DNA of 43,325 nt from an uncultured Sutterella sp. (GTDB lineage: Bacteria > Pseudomonadota > Gammaproteobacteria > Burkholderiales > Burkholderiaceae_F): contig CAAGAT010000032.1 of the NCBI GenBank assembly GCA_900767875.1, positions 1-43,325 of the forward strand, written 5' to 3'. Made by a program: the position numbers and the translations under genes. Positions 33,498-41,352 of the stretch are shown here, piece by piece (position 1 is the first letter of the stretch; the number at the start of each line of letters is the position of its first letter). A model generated the notes under the pieces. That model was not told where the DNA came from and did not search any database. It saw nothing but the letters and a program-made list of their open reading frames with translations.

Positions 33498-34938
33498 CTA
33501 TCGGGCTTTGAACGGCAGCCTGTAGCGGCTGTAGCGCTTTTGCCCCGTGCGGCGGATCAGCCCGGCGGCCGTCATGTCTCTGAGCAACAGATAAGCGCTT
33601 TGCGGCGACAGGCCCAGGGCCGCGCTGACGTCGGCATTGGAGACGGCTCCCATTTTTCCGATAAGGTCAATCACCACATTCGGGCGCTGTGCCTTGTCGC
33701 AACGGGCACGTTTAGCGGGCAACCTTCGTCCCGCGCGTTGCGCCTGAGCGCTCAGCGCCAAGCGGCCGCCGCTGCGCTCCTCCATCACCCCCTCCTCGAG
33801 CAGAGCCTGCGTGGCTCACTGCAGTTTGGTTTTCGGCAATCCCGTCTGAAGAACCAGAGCCCCGAGCGAAAGGCTCCCGCAGCGGCTCAGGGTCGACAAA
33901 ATAAGCAGATCGACGATACCAAAGCGCGCCTGACGGCGCTTTTCCATGGCTTCAAGCCAATGGGCAAACGCCACGTCGGCCGCTGAGCGCGCAAAAGTCA
34001 CGCGCACGCACTCGGGGGTACTCTCCGAGTAGTCCGGACGGAACCGCGCATAGCGGGCACAGGCCAGTCCAATGCGCCGCAGCGTGTCGGCCAGGCGTGT
34101 GTTTCGCGTCTGCGGTTCGGCGATCAGAAGGTTGTCCGCGCCGATGCCCCGCACAAATCCGCCGGGGCTGCTGACGGCAAGCCCCGACTCGTCCAGACAC
34201 ACGCGCACACTGCCGAGCCGGGCATAGTCCCGATGGCAAACGGCATTGATCAGCGCTTGGGAAAAGGCCTCGGGCGCAAAGTCGGGCACCGCGTCCTCCG
34301 ATCCGCCCTTCTCGGTCCGCTCTTGGGCGTTGGCCGACTCAAAGAGCTCGAGCAGGCGCTCGAGACAGCGCAGCAGCGGCAGGCGCATCGTCCGTGAGCT
34401 CCGACAATCTCCCCTCGCCTTGATTGCTTCGGATGATTCGGCGCAGCAACTCCCGCTCACTCGGATCCAGATCCTCACAAACGGCCCCTGCACATAGGGT
34501 ATCGGTGACATCGAGCCGAATCAGATCCGAAAGAGTTGAAGTAAATTCAAAAGGATAGAGCGGGACGTTTTCAGGCGTTTTGTCGCCCATGAGGCGCCGA
34601 CGGATCACCCTGCCGTCCCGTGTCGCCGTGATTGGCGCCTTGGGCACCCGCACCAGCGCCACGTGTCGGCCGTCCGCGACGACGATTTCCACGCGCACCG
34701 CAAGAGGGGGAACCGTGTTGGAGGCCACCGTGGCGGCAATCTGCGAGGGATCAACGGCGCCTACCTGCCCCAACCCGCCGACGGCGCCGTCAGCCTCGAG
34801 GCCGAGATAAAGCACGCCGCCCTGCGCATTGGCTAAGCCGACCACCCCTTCAATGTCAACCCGGTCGGCGCATCCGGCTTTGGGCGCCTCTTGAAAGGCC
34901 ACGGTCAGCGATTCACGGGAAGGAATGTCGGACGTCAT
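33498..34938 (-). pseudogene. Broken AlbA/Schlafen-type + HATPase_c_4 regulator (COG2865-like)
   Basis: Reading from 34938, the N-terminal AlbA_2 domain is clear: GVVGLANAQGGVLYLGLEADG, with the VALVRVPKAP strand. Near 34383-34393 the homologous sequence moves to another frame, a net +1-type shift. It continues as the GHKL-like ATPase part, FSQALINAVCHRDYARLGSVRV and SSPGGFVRG. A TGA at 33814-33816 then interrupts it (KLQ-stop-ATQALLEEG), and the frame goes on to a C-terminal winged helix (VSNADVSAALGLSPQSAYLLLRDMTAAGLIRRTGQ) ending at 33498. Two independent lesions make it a pseudogene of what would be a regulator of about 480 residues. The 26-bp palindrome before its start is intact. Confidence 0.85.
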
Positions 34939-34955
34939 CGAAGGGCACCTGGAAA

Positions 34956-34981
34956 AAGCTATCGATAATTATCGATAGCTT
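34956..34981. promoter_or_regulatory. 26-bp perfect palindrome (probable operator) plus a third half-like repeat
   Basis: The half-site AAGCTATCGATAA (34956-34968) is followed directly by its exact reverse complement (34969-34981). A further TATCGAC follows from 34981, giving three TATCGA(T/C) boxes in phase. It lies 17 bases before the start codon of the broken regulator, so it would overlap its promoter or leader. Autoregulation is common in the family; the role is inferred. Confidence 0.75.
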
Positions 34982-35097
34982 ATCGACAACGAATCCGAGC
35001 CATGAGGCTGTCGGGGTTTGCTCCCGTGCGGCCTATTCCGGGTTTCGAACGTCTCGGTGAGCGGCAATGGCGGAGCGAGGCAAAAATTTCAGGCAAC

Positions 35098-35119
35098 AAA
35101 AAAGCGGCCCGAAGCCGCC
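35098..35119 (-). terminator. Terminator after tRNA-Val
   Basis: On the minus strand, GCGGC (35118-35114) pairs with GCCGC (35108-35104) and is followed by six Ts (complement of 35098-35103), ending 10 bases downstream of the tRNA. Confidence 0.75.
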
Positions 35120-35128
35120 ATTTGTGTG

Positions 35129-35203
35129 TGGTGCGCGGTACTGGATTCGAACCAGTGACCCCCGCCGTGTGAAGGCGATGCTCTACCACTGAGCCAACCG
35201 CGC
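35129..35203 (-). tRNA. tRNA-Val (anticodon CAC)
   Basis: The minus strand folds into a full cloverleaf. The acceptor arm is GCGCGGU with ACCGCGC, the D stem is GCUC/GAGC, and the anticodon stem is UCGCC/GGCGG with loop UUCACAC (anticodon CAC, reading GUG). The T arm is ACUGG-UUCGAAU-CCAGU. The CCA end is encoded in the gene (35129-35131 on the plus strand). Length is 75 nt including CCA. It is a single gene, not a cluster. Confidence 0.96.
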
Positions 35204-35345
35204 GCACAGATTTTTGTTTTTCTCTTCGTTTGGAAGAGAATCGGCATTTTACAGAGATCTGAGAATTTTGCAAATCCGAGGTGCCGACAACGAATCCCCT
35301 GCCGTAAAATTCCTGCCGTTCATCACTACAAAACCACGGCACACC

Positions 35346-35942
35346 ATGCTCAAAAAGCGCATCCTCGGCATCGACCCGGGACTGAACCGCACCGGGTTCG
35401 GGGTGATCGACGTGCAGGGACAGCACCTGTCGTTCGTCACCGCCGGATGCATCCGCGTGCCCACCAACACGCTCGCCGAGCGTCTGGGCTTTATCTTTCG
35501 GGAACTGTCGTCCGTCATCGACGAGACGCGGCCCGACTGCGCCGCCGCCGAAATCGTGTTCGTCAACATCAACCCGCGCTCGACGCTTCTTCTGGGGCAG
35601 GCGCGCGGAGCGGCTTTAGCCTGCGCGGCACACCACGGGCTGGCCGTGGCCGAATTCACCCCCTCGGAAATCAAAAATTCCGTCGTGGGCACGGGCCGGG
35701 CCACCAAGCCTCAGGTGCAGATGATGATCGGTACCCTTCTTAAGCTTTCGGGCGACATTCAGGCCGACGCGGCCGATGCCCTGGCCTGCGCCGTCACGCA
35801 CGCGCACGCCATGCAGCTAAGCGAGGTTCAGGCGCTGGCCGCCGTGCCCTCGCGCACGGGCGCTCGAATCCTCACAAGCCTCAAGGCCAAGCGCAGCGCC
35901 TGGGAGCAGCTTGTCAACAACAAACTTCGGAACACTCCATGA
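35346..35942 (+). CDS. ruvC: Holliday junction resolvase RuvC
   Basis: RNase H-fold endonuclease, 198 residues, that cuts Holliday junctions handed over by RuvAB. The first catalytic Asp is in LGIDPGLNRTGFGVID. Later acidic residues are in AAEIVFVNINP and near the end in DIQADAADALACAVTHAH. The ATG at 35346 is the family-like start; the frame is open 44 codons further upstream but overlaps non-homologous sequence beside the tRNA. The C-terminus is slightly longer than that of E. coli RuvC. It overlaps ruvA by four bases (ATGA). Confidence 0.96.
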   Translation: MLKKRILGIDPGLNRTGFGVIDVQGQHLSFVTAGCIRVPTNTLAERLGFIFRELSSVIDETRPDCAAAEIVFVNINPRSTLLLGQARGAALACAAHHGLAVAEFTPSEIKNSVVGTGRATKPQVQMMIGTLLKLSGDIQADAADALACAVTHAHAMQLSEVQALAAVPSRTGARILTSLKAKRSAWEQLVNNKLRNTP

Positions 35943-36517
35943 TCGGTCGCATTCAGGGCAAACTGCTCGAGAAAAATCCCCCGCAGATTCTGGTGGACGT
36001 GCATGGCGTCGGCTACGAAATCGACGTGCCCATGTCCACGTTCTACAACCTGCCCGACATCGGACAGGAAGTGACGCTGCTGACGCACTTTGTGGTGCGC
36101 GAAGACGCGCAGTTGCTCTACGGCTTTGCCAGCGCCAAGGAGCGCGCGACCTTCCGTCAGCTCATCAAGATTTCGGGCATTGGTGCGCGCACGGCCCTGG
36201 CGGTGCTCTCCGGGATGAGCGTTGAGGCTCTGGCGCAGGCCGTCTCGCAGCAGGAAAGCGCGATTCTGACTCGCGTGCCGGGCATCGGCAAAAAGACGGC
36301 CGAGCGTCTGGTGTTGGAACTCAAGGGGAAACTGGGCGCCGACCTCGACGGCGTCACGCTCGTGGCCGCCCCGGGCGACAACCGCGCCGACGTGGCCGCG
36401 GCCCTGACGGCCCTGGGCTATTCGGATCGCGAGGCCAACGCCGCCGCCAAGAAGCTGCCCGCCGACATCAGCGTCTCGGACGGCATCCGCGAAGCCCTAA
36501 AATCCATGGCACGCTGA
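35939..36517 (+). CDS. ruvA: Holliday junction branch migration protein RuvA
   Basis: A 192-residue tetrameric protein that binds the four-way junction and loads RuvB. MIGRIQGKL starts the OB-fold domain. The two helix-hairpin-helix motifs are KISGIGARTALAVL and RVPGIGKKTAERLVLELKGKL. The C-terminal domain III (AAALTALGYSDREANAAAKKL) contacts RuvB. Its start overlaps the ruvC stop, and ruvB follows after 22 bases. Confidence 0.97.
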   Translation: MIGRIQGKLLEKNPPQILVDVHGVGYEIDVPMSTFYNLPDIGQEVTLLTHFVVREDAQLLYGFASAKERATFRQLIKISGIGARTALAVLSGMSVEALAQAVSQQESAILTRVPGIGKKTAERLVLELKGKLGADLDGVTLVAAPGDNRADVAAALTALGYSDREANAAAKKLPADISVSDGIREALKSMAR

Positions 36518-36539
36518 CAACACAACTGACTGACCGCCC

Positions 36540-37583
36540 ATGCAAAACATCGAAAGAGTCGTCTCGACCGAGAGCACGAGTCCCAATGAAGACAACATCG
36601 ACCGCGCCCTGCGCCCGGTGCGCCTGGCCGACTACGTCGGTCAGAAGGCCGTGCGCGAGCAGCTCGAGATCTTCATTGCCGCCGCCAAGCAGCGCGGCGA
36701 GCCTCTGGACCATTTGCTCGTCTTCGGCCCCCCGGGCCTGGGCAAAACGACCCTGGCGCACATCGTGGCCAACGAAATGGGCGTCAATCTGCGCCAGACC
36801 TCCGGTCCGGTGCTCGAGCGCCCGGGCGATCTGGCGGCCATTCTGACGAACCTGGAAAAAAACGACGTGCTCTTTATCGATGAAATTCATCGTCTGAGCC
36901 CCGTCGTGGAGGAAATCCTTTATCCGGCCCTCGAGGACTATCAGATCGACATCATGATCGGCGAAGGCCCCGCGGCCCGCTCAATCAAACTCGATCTGCC
37001 TCCCTTTACGCTCATCGGCGCCACCACGCGCGCCGGCTCCCTCACCAATCCCCTGCGGGCGCGCTTCGGCATCGTCAATCAGCTGCAGTTTTATGACACC
37101 GAGGATCTGGCGCACATCATCCGCCGCTCCGCGGGCCTTTTGAACGTTCCCATTGAGGAGGCGGGCGCCCTGGAAATCGCCAAGCGCTCACGCGGCACGC
37201 CCCGTGTGGCCAACCGTCTGCTGCGCCGTGTGCGCGACTACGCGCAGGTGCGCCACGACGGCGTCATCACGGCCGAGGTGGCCGATGCGGCGCTGCGCAT
37301 GCTCGACGTGGATGCCATGGGATTGGACTTCGTCGATCAGCGCTTTTTGCTCACGATCATCGACAAGTTTGCGGGCGGACCGGTCGGGATCGACAACTTG
37401 GCGAGCGCCGTGGGCGAAGATCGTGAAACGCTCGAAGACGTCGTCGAGCCCTACCTCATTCAGCAGGGCCTGGTGCAAAGAACGCCCCGCGGGCGCATTG
37501 CCACGCAGGGCGCCTACCGGCACTTCGGCCGGATCGCCTCGGCTCAGGTCGCGCCGATGGCCGACCTTTTCGCCGCGCCGTAA
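36540..37583 (+). CDS. ruvB: Holliday junction branch migration helicase RuvB
   Basis: AAA+ hexameric motor, 347 residues, that pumps DNA through the RuvA-bound junction. Walker A is GPPGLGKT (63-70) and Walker B is LFIDEIHR (111-118). Sensor 1 is IGATTRAGSL, the sensor 2 Arg is in RSRGTPRVANRLLRRVRD, and the C-terminal winged helix contains QGLVQRTPRGR. The extended N-terminus (ERVVSTESTSPNEDNIDRALRP) is normal for betaproteobacteria. It ends only three bases before the stop of the convergent response-regulator gene, with no visible terminator between them. Confidence 0.97.
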   Translation: MQNIERVVSTESTSPNEDNIDRALRPVRLADYVGQKAVREQLEIFIAAAKQRGEPLDHLLVFGPPGLGKTTLAHIVANEMGVNLRQTSGPVLERPGDLAAILTNLEKNDVLFIDEIHRLSPVVEEILYPALEDYQIDIMIGEGPAARSIKLDLPPFTLIGATTRAGSLTNPLRARFGIVNQLQFYDTEDLAHIIRRSAGLLNVPIEEAGALEIAKRSRGTPRVANRLLRRVRDYAQVRHDGVITAEVADAALRMLDVDAMGLDFVDQRFLLTIIDKFAGGPVGIDNLASAVGEDRETLEDVVEPYLIQQGLVQRTPRGRIATQGAYRHFGRIASAQVAPMADLFAAP

Positions 37584-37586
37584 GTC

Positions 37587-38276
37587 TTAGCGACGCGCCT
37601 CGGCGAGCGTGGCCTTGTGGCCGGTTTCGCTCGCCCAGAGCGCGGCTTCCACACGCGAGGAGAAGCCGAGCTTTTTGAGCACGTGCTTGACGTGCACCTT
37701 GACGGTGCCGTCGGAAATCTTGAGTTGCTCGGAAATCTGACGGTTGCTCATGCCGTTGGAAATGCAGTAGAGCACGTCGGCTTCGCGCGGACTCAAGCGG
37801 GTGATGTCGCGGTTGTCTTCCAGAGCGGGCACCTGACGCAGGGCCAGGGCCAGGGCGGCCGTGAGCGAGTCGCTGATCACAAGCTCGCCGCCCGCGGACA
37901 TCGTCAGCTGCGTGGTGAGCTGCGGCACCGGCAGCTTCTTGCTGATGAAGCCGTCGGCCTGCATGCGGATGGCCGACATGAGCGCAGGTTGCGAGCCGTC
38001 GGTGATGAGCACGATGCAGCGCGGCGCCTTTTCGAGCGCCTTGACGTCGCGCAGCAGCAACACGCCGCCGTCACCGCCGTCCAAGTCAATCACCACGAGC
38101 GAAAACGCCTTCTTGTGCAGACGCGCCATCGCCTCTTCTTGGTCGTGGACCCGGACGCATTCGCTGCCGGCCATCTGCTCGCTCAAAAGATCGCTCAGAG
38201 CACTCGTCAGAAGCGGGCACTGCCCGTAAATGAGAATGCGCGCGGGATCGTTCCCGGGAATCGTAGTAGTCGTCAT
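37587..38276 (-). CDS. NarL/FixJ-type response regulator with a degenerate receiver
   Basis: A 229-residue DNA-binding regulator. The C-terminal LuxR-type helix-turn-helix is complete: LSPREADVLYCISNGMSNRQISEQLKISDGTVKVHVKHVLKKLGF (about residues 160-204). The N-terminal receiver keeps the phospho-Asp position (VVIDLDGGDG, D64), a Thr switch candidate (LITDGS, T92) and a Lys (K113 or K114). However, the metal-binding acidic pair that normally follows the first strand (DD or ED) is replaced by Tyr-Gly-Gln (ILIYGQCPLL, residues 14-23). It may therefore work without classical phosphorylation. No histidine kinase is adjacent. It lies 83 bases after the minus-strand M20 hydrolase and may be transcribed with it. 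Confidence 0.88.
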   Translation of the reverse strand: MTTTTIPGNDPARILIYGQCPLLTSALSDLLSEQMAGSECVRVHDQEEAMARLHKKAFSLVVIDLDGGDGGVLLLRDVKALEKAPRCIVLITDGSQPALMSAIRMQADGFISKKLPVPQLTTQLTMSAGGELVISDSLTAALALALRQVPALEDNRDITRLSPREADVLYCISNGMSNRQISEQLKISDGTVKVHVKHVLKKLGFSSRVEAALWASETGHKATLAEARR

Positions 38277-38359
38277 GTTTTTCTGCCCGCCGAATGTCTC
38301 CTTATCTTCGGTCGGGCTCCGTTTTTGTAGTTGTTATGAGGGTCATCGGACCGGCGCCG

Positions 38360-39631
38360 TCACGGCGCGTCGTAGTCCCTGACGGCGTGCCAAAGCACGT
38401 TGACCCCCTTCATAAAGTCTTCGATCTTCATGGCCTCGTACGGATTGTGCGAGCCGTTTTGATTGGCCACGAAAATCATCGCCACCGGCACGCCGCTGTT
38501 GCCGATGACGGCCGCGTCGTGCCCGGCGCCGCTTGCCAAGCGCAGCACCGGCACGCCGGCCGCGTCGGCGGCCTTAGAGAGCCGCTCGGACAGGGCCGCA
38601 TCCACATGCGCCGCGGGCGTGACGATCTTGCCGTCAAACTCAAAGCGCACGCCGCGCGCCTTGGCCACGGCCTCGGCTTCCCGCAGGAGCAGATCGTGAA
38701 AGCGCTCGCAGGTGTCAAGCGACAGACTGCGCATGTCGATCGTAAAAGTCGTCTCCCCCGGAATCACCGAGATGGCGGCCGTGGCCGAGGTCTTCAGCAC
38801 CCCAACCGTAAAGACGAGATCCTCGCCCTTGGCGAGCCACTCGTCCCAGTGTTTGTCCATGCGGCCGATCAGATCGACCGTGGCCATCACCGCGTCGTGC
38901 CGATAGTGCTTGTCGACGGCGCCCGAATGCGCCGTCTGCCCCAAACAGGTCACCTTCTTGTGGCGTACGTTGCCGCGGATGCCCGTGACGATGCCGACGC
39001 GGTGCGTCTCCGAGCTATCCAGGGTCGGTCCCTGCTCGATGTGCAGTTCCACAAAGGCCGCGATGCTCGCCAGATCCACGAGCGGCTTGCCCGCGGTGAT
39101 GTCGGCGGGCACGTACCCGCACGAGGAAATGCACTCGCCCAGCGTGGTATCGAGCGTGCGGTGCTTGAGCGCCGTGTCGGCCAAGGTGAGCTTGCCGGTG
39201 ATCGCCAGCGACCCCACGTAGGCCTTGCCGAAAAAGCTCGACTCCTCGCAGCGCATCATCAGCACCACAAAGTCGCGCTCGGGCACGTACTGCGTGCGGC
39301 GCATCCACCAGGCCACGGCCAGCGCGGCGGTAATGCCCGCCAGACCGTCGTAGTTGCCGCCCTGCGGAACGCTGTCGGCGTGACTGCCCGCCACAAAGGC
39401 CGGCAGCGTGCGGTCCCGGCCCGGCAGGCACATCCAGACGTTGCCCGCCAGATCGGTGTGAATTTCCAGCGAAAGTTCCTGGCCGATCATTTTGAGGTAT
39501 TCCAAGACCTCGGTTTCGGTCTTCGAATACCCCTGGCGCGTCACGCCCAGGCCATCGGCGCTCATTTTACGGACCGTGTCAAAAATCGAGCGGCAAAACT
39601 TCACGCCGTCTCGCTGCAGATCACCGGACAT
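38360..39631 (-). CDS. M20-family Zn amidohydrolase, N-carbamoyl-L-amino-acid hydrolase / allantoate amidohydrolase type
   Basis: A 423-residue cytoplasmic hydrolase. The binuclear metal set is visible as GSHADSVPQGGNYDG (H84, D95), CEESSFFG (E129 or E130, catalytic and metal) and ELHIEQGP (H197), with a late His in the C-terminal GSHNPYEAM. HIEQGP and the spacing are diagnostic of the carbamoylase/ureidoglycolate/allantoate branch (HyuC, AmaB, AllC) as opposed to ordinary aminoacylases. The dimerisation lid domain is in the middle third. It would release an amino acid or similar amine from an N-carbamoyl or amide compound. It is divergent from a second M20 hydrolase; no hydantoinase, transporter or other purine gene is present. 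Confidence 0.88.
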   Translation of the reverse strand: MSGDLQRDGVKFCRSIFDTVRKMSADGLGVTRQGYSKTETEVLEYLKMIGQELSLEIHTDLAGNVWMCLPGRDRTLPAFVAGSHADSVPQGGNYDGLAGITAALAVAWWMRRTQYVPERDFVVLMMRCEESSFFGKAYVGSLAITGKLTLADTALKHRTLDTTLGECISSCGYVPADITAGKPLVDLASIAAFVELHIEQGPTLDSSETHRVGIVTGIRGNVRHKKVTCLGQTAHSGAVDKHYRHDAVMATVDLIGRMDKHWDEWLAKGEDLVFTVGVLKTSATAAISVIPGETTFTIDMRSLSLDTCERFHDLLLREAEAVAKARGVRFEFDGKIVTPAAHVDAALSERLSKAADAAGVPVLRLASGAGHDAAVIGNSGVPVAMIFVANQNGSHNPYEAMKIEDFMKGVNVLWHAVRDYDAP

Positions 39632-39989
39632 CTTTTTACTCCCTTGAGTTTTCCTGGCAGTGGGGCTTTGGCTCGCCTTCCAAACACGCGTTTGGCAAAG
39701 CGGCTCAGACCTCTACCCCTAAATTATTATTCGAATTGCCGCCGAACGGGTGAAAAGATGGGTTAGACATTTGACCTATTACCTGTTTTGTCTCCTTTTT
39801 TTCAATCCCGCCGCCATACCTCTTTTTTGATGGTATGTTTTACCTATGGCACCGGATTGGATCGGCGGCGCCACAAGGAGTTTTGCGCCCTGTCCGCCCC
39901 GAGCCGCCTGTGACGACTGACCCCCGATCCGTCGATGCCGTGATTTTTTGCGTATGCATCCATTGCCGGACAAAAAGGAGAAAACCACG
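39632..39989. promoter_or_regulatory. Divergent intergenic region between the two M20 hydrolase genes
   Basis: A 358-base AT-rich region with no recognisable gene. It has an inverted repeat CATACC (39815-39820) and GGTATG (39832-39837) separated by 11 bases. Two related ACCTAT boxes lie near it (about 39774-39779 and 39841-39846). The plus-strand ribosome binding site AAGGAG is at about 39975-39980. The repeat could be an operator for a shared regulator; this is by eye. Confidence 0.4.
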
Positions 39990-41261
39990 ATGCCCACCAT
40001 TTATCACGATCAACTCATCAACATCCGCCGCCAGCTGCACCAGAACCCCGAAGAGGGCTGGTCGGAATTCACGACGACGGCCTTTCTCGTGCAGACCCTG
40101 CGCGGCTACGGCTATGAAGTGCTCACCGGCCGCAAAGTGGTCAATCCCGACGCCTGCCTCGGTCGAGAAGAATCCGTCGTCAAGGCGGGCATCGAGCGCG
40201 CCCGCCGCAACGGCGTGAGCGAAGAGCTTCTCAGTGAAATGCAGGAACTGACGGGGTGCGTGGCCGTCCTCGACACGGGCCGCCCCGGCCCCACGCTGGC
40301 CGTGCGCTTTGACATTGACTGCATTCCGGTGACCGAATCGACCGATCCCTCGCACCTGCCCGCCCGCGAAGGCTTCAACTCCAAGAACCCGGGCTTCATG
40401 CACGCCTGCGGGCACGATGCCCACATGTCGATGGGCCTGGCGGTGGCGCACTGGGTGATGGACAACAAAGACAAGCTCTCGGGCAAGATCAAGATCCTGT
40501 TCCAGCCCGCCGAAGAAGGCGTGCGCGGCGCCGCGGGTATGGCCGCCAGCGGCATCGTCGACGACTGCGACTATTTCCTGGGCTCGCATGTCGCCATGAG
40601 CGCCAAGTCCGGCGAAATCGCCACCAACCTTTACGGGTACCTGTGCACGACCAAGCTTGACGTCACCTTCACGGGCAAGCCCGCCCACGCCGGCGCCTGC
40701 CCGCAGGAAGGGCGCAACGCCCTGGCCGCCGCGGCCAACGCCACGGTGCAGATGCTCGGCATCTCGCGCCACTCGGGCGGCATGACCCGCATCAACGTCG
40801 GCCAGCTCATCGCGGGCGAAGGCCGCAATGTGATTCCCAGTAAGGCGCTTCTGAAACTCGAAGTGCGCGGCGAAACCGGTGAGATCAACCAGTACATGGT
40901 CGATCAGGTCACCAACATCTGCAAGGGCATTTCGATCGGCTTCGGGGTCGAATACGGCATGCGCAAGATGGGCGAAGCCGTCGATCTGACGGCCGACAAG
41001 GAACTCGTCGAGATTCTCAACGCCGCGGGCAAGGCCACGCCGGGCATCACGGTCGTGGAAAAGCCGCTTAACTTCGGCGGCAGCGAAGACGCCACGATCC
41101 TGGCCAAGCGCGTGCAAAGCCACGGCGGCAAGGCCGCCTTCTTCCTGTGGGGTTCGGATCGTCCCTCGGGCCATCACACGGCCACGTTCGACATCAAGGA
41201 ATCGGACATGGATCCGGCCCTTGAAGTGTGGACGCACATCATCCCCGCCATCCTCAAGTAA
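39990..41261 (+). CDS. M20-family amidohydrolase, AbgA-like (aminobenzoyl-glutamate utilisation type)
   Basis: A 423-residue cytoplasmic M20D peptidase. It starts RRQLHQNPEEGWSEFTTTAFLVQTL as in the AbgA/HipO group. The metal motif is HACGHDAHMS (C140, H142, D143), the catalytic/metal Glu is in FQPAEEGVRG (E175/E176), and further ligands are in FLGSHVAMS and DRPSGHHTATFD near the end. An insertion at about residues 50-90 is typical of AbgA rather than of the shorter hippurate hydrolases. AbgA needs AbgB to cleave p-aminobenzoyl-glutamate; no abgB or abgT is present, so the substrate is uncertain. The ATG at 39990 has AAGGAG about 9 bases upstream; an earlier ATG is less well placed. Confidence 0.87.
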   Translation: MPTIYHDQLINIRRQLHQNPEEGWSEFTTTAFLVQTLRGYGYEVLTGRKVVNPDACLGREESVVKAGIERARRNGVSEELLSEMQELTGCVAVLDTGRPGPTLAVRFDIDCIPVTESTDPSHLPAREGFNSKNPGFMHACGHDAHMSMGLAVAHWVMDNKDKLSGKIKILFQPAEEGVRGAAGMAASGIVDDCDYFLGSHVAMSAKSGEIATNLYGYLCTTKLDVTFTGKPAHAGACPQEGRNALAAAANATVQMLGISRHSGGMTRINVGQLIAGEGRNVIPSKALLKLEVRGETGEINQYMVDQVTNICKGISIGFGVEYGMRKMGEAVDLTADKELVEILNAAGKATPGITVVEKPLNFGGSEDATILAKRVQSHGGKAAFFLWGSDRPSGHHTATFDIKESDMDPALEVWTHIIPAILK

Positions 41262-41272
41262 ACCACCGGTTT

Positions 41273-41296
41273 CGGCCCCGCCCCGCGGCGGGGCCG
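41273..41296 (+). terminator. GC-rich hairpin after abgA-like gene
   Basis: CGGCCCCGCC (41273-41282) pairs perfectly with GGCGGGGCCG (41287-41296) around a 4-base loop. No T run follows, so its terminator role is probable rather than certain. Confidence 0.6.
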
Positions 41297-41352
41297 CCGA
41301 ACACAACACAAGCTCCCGATGAAAATTAGAAGCTAGGCCATTCAGAACCCCG

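Noticed and set aside
34982..35100. Second tRNA or tRNA remnant, from a T-loop-like GTTCGAAAC on the minus strand near 35040-35050
   Set aside because: No acceptor, D or anticodon arms can be paired around it.
34939..35203. Integrated element at tRNA-Val
   Set aside because: No integrase, no second copy of the tRNA 3' end and no phage genes in the window; ruvCAB follows normally.
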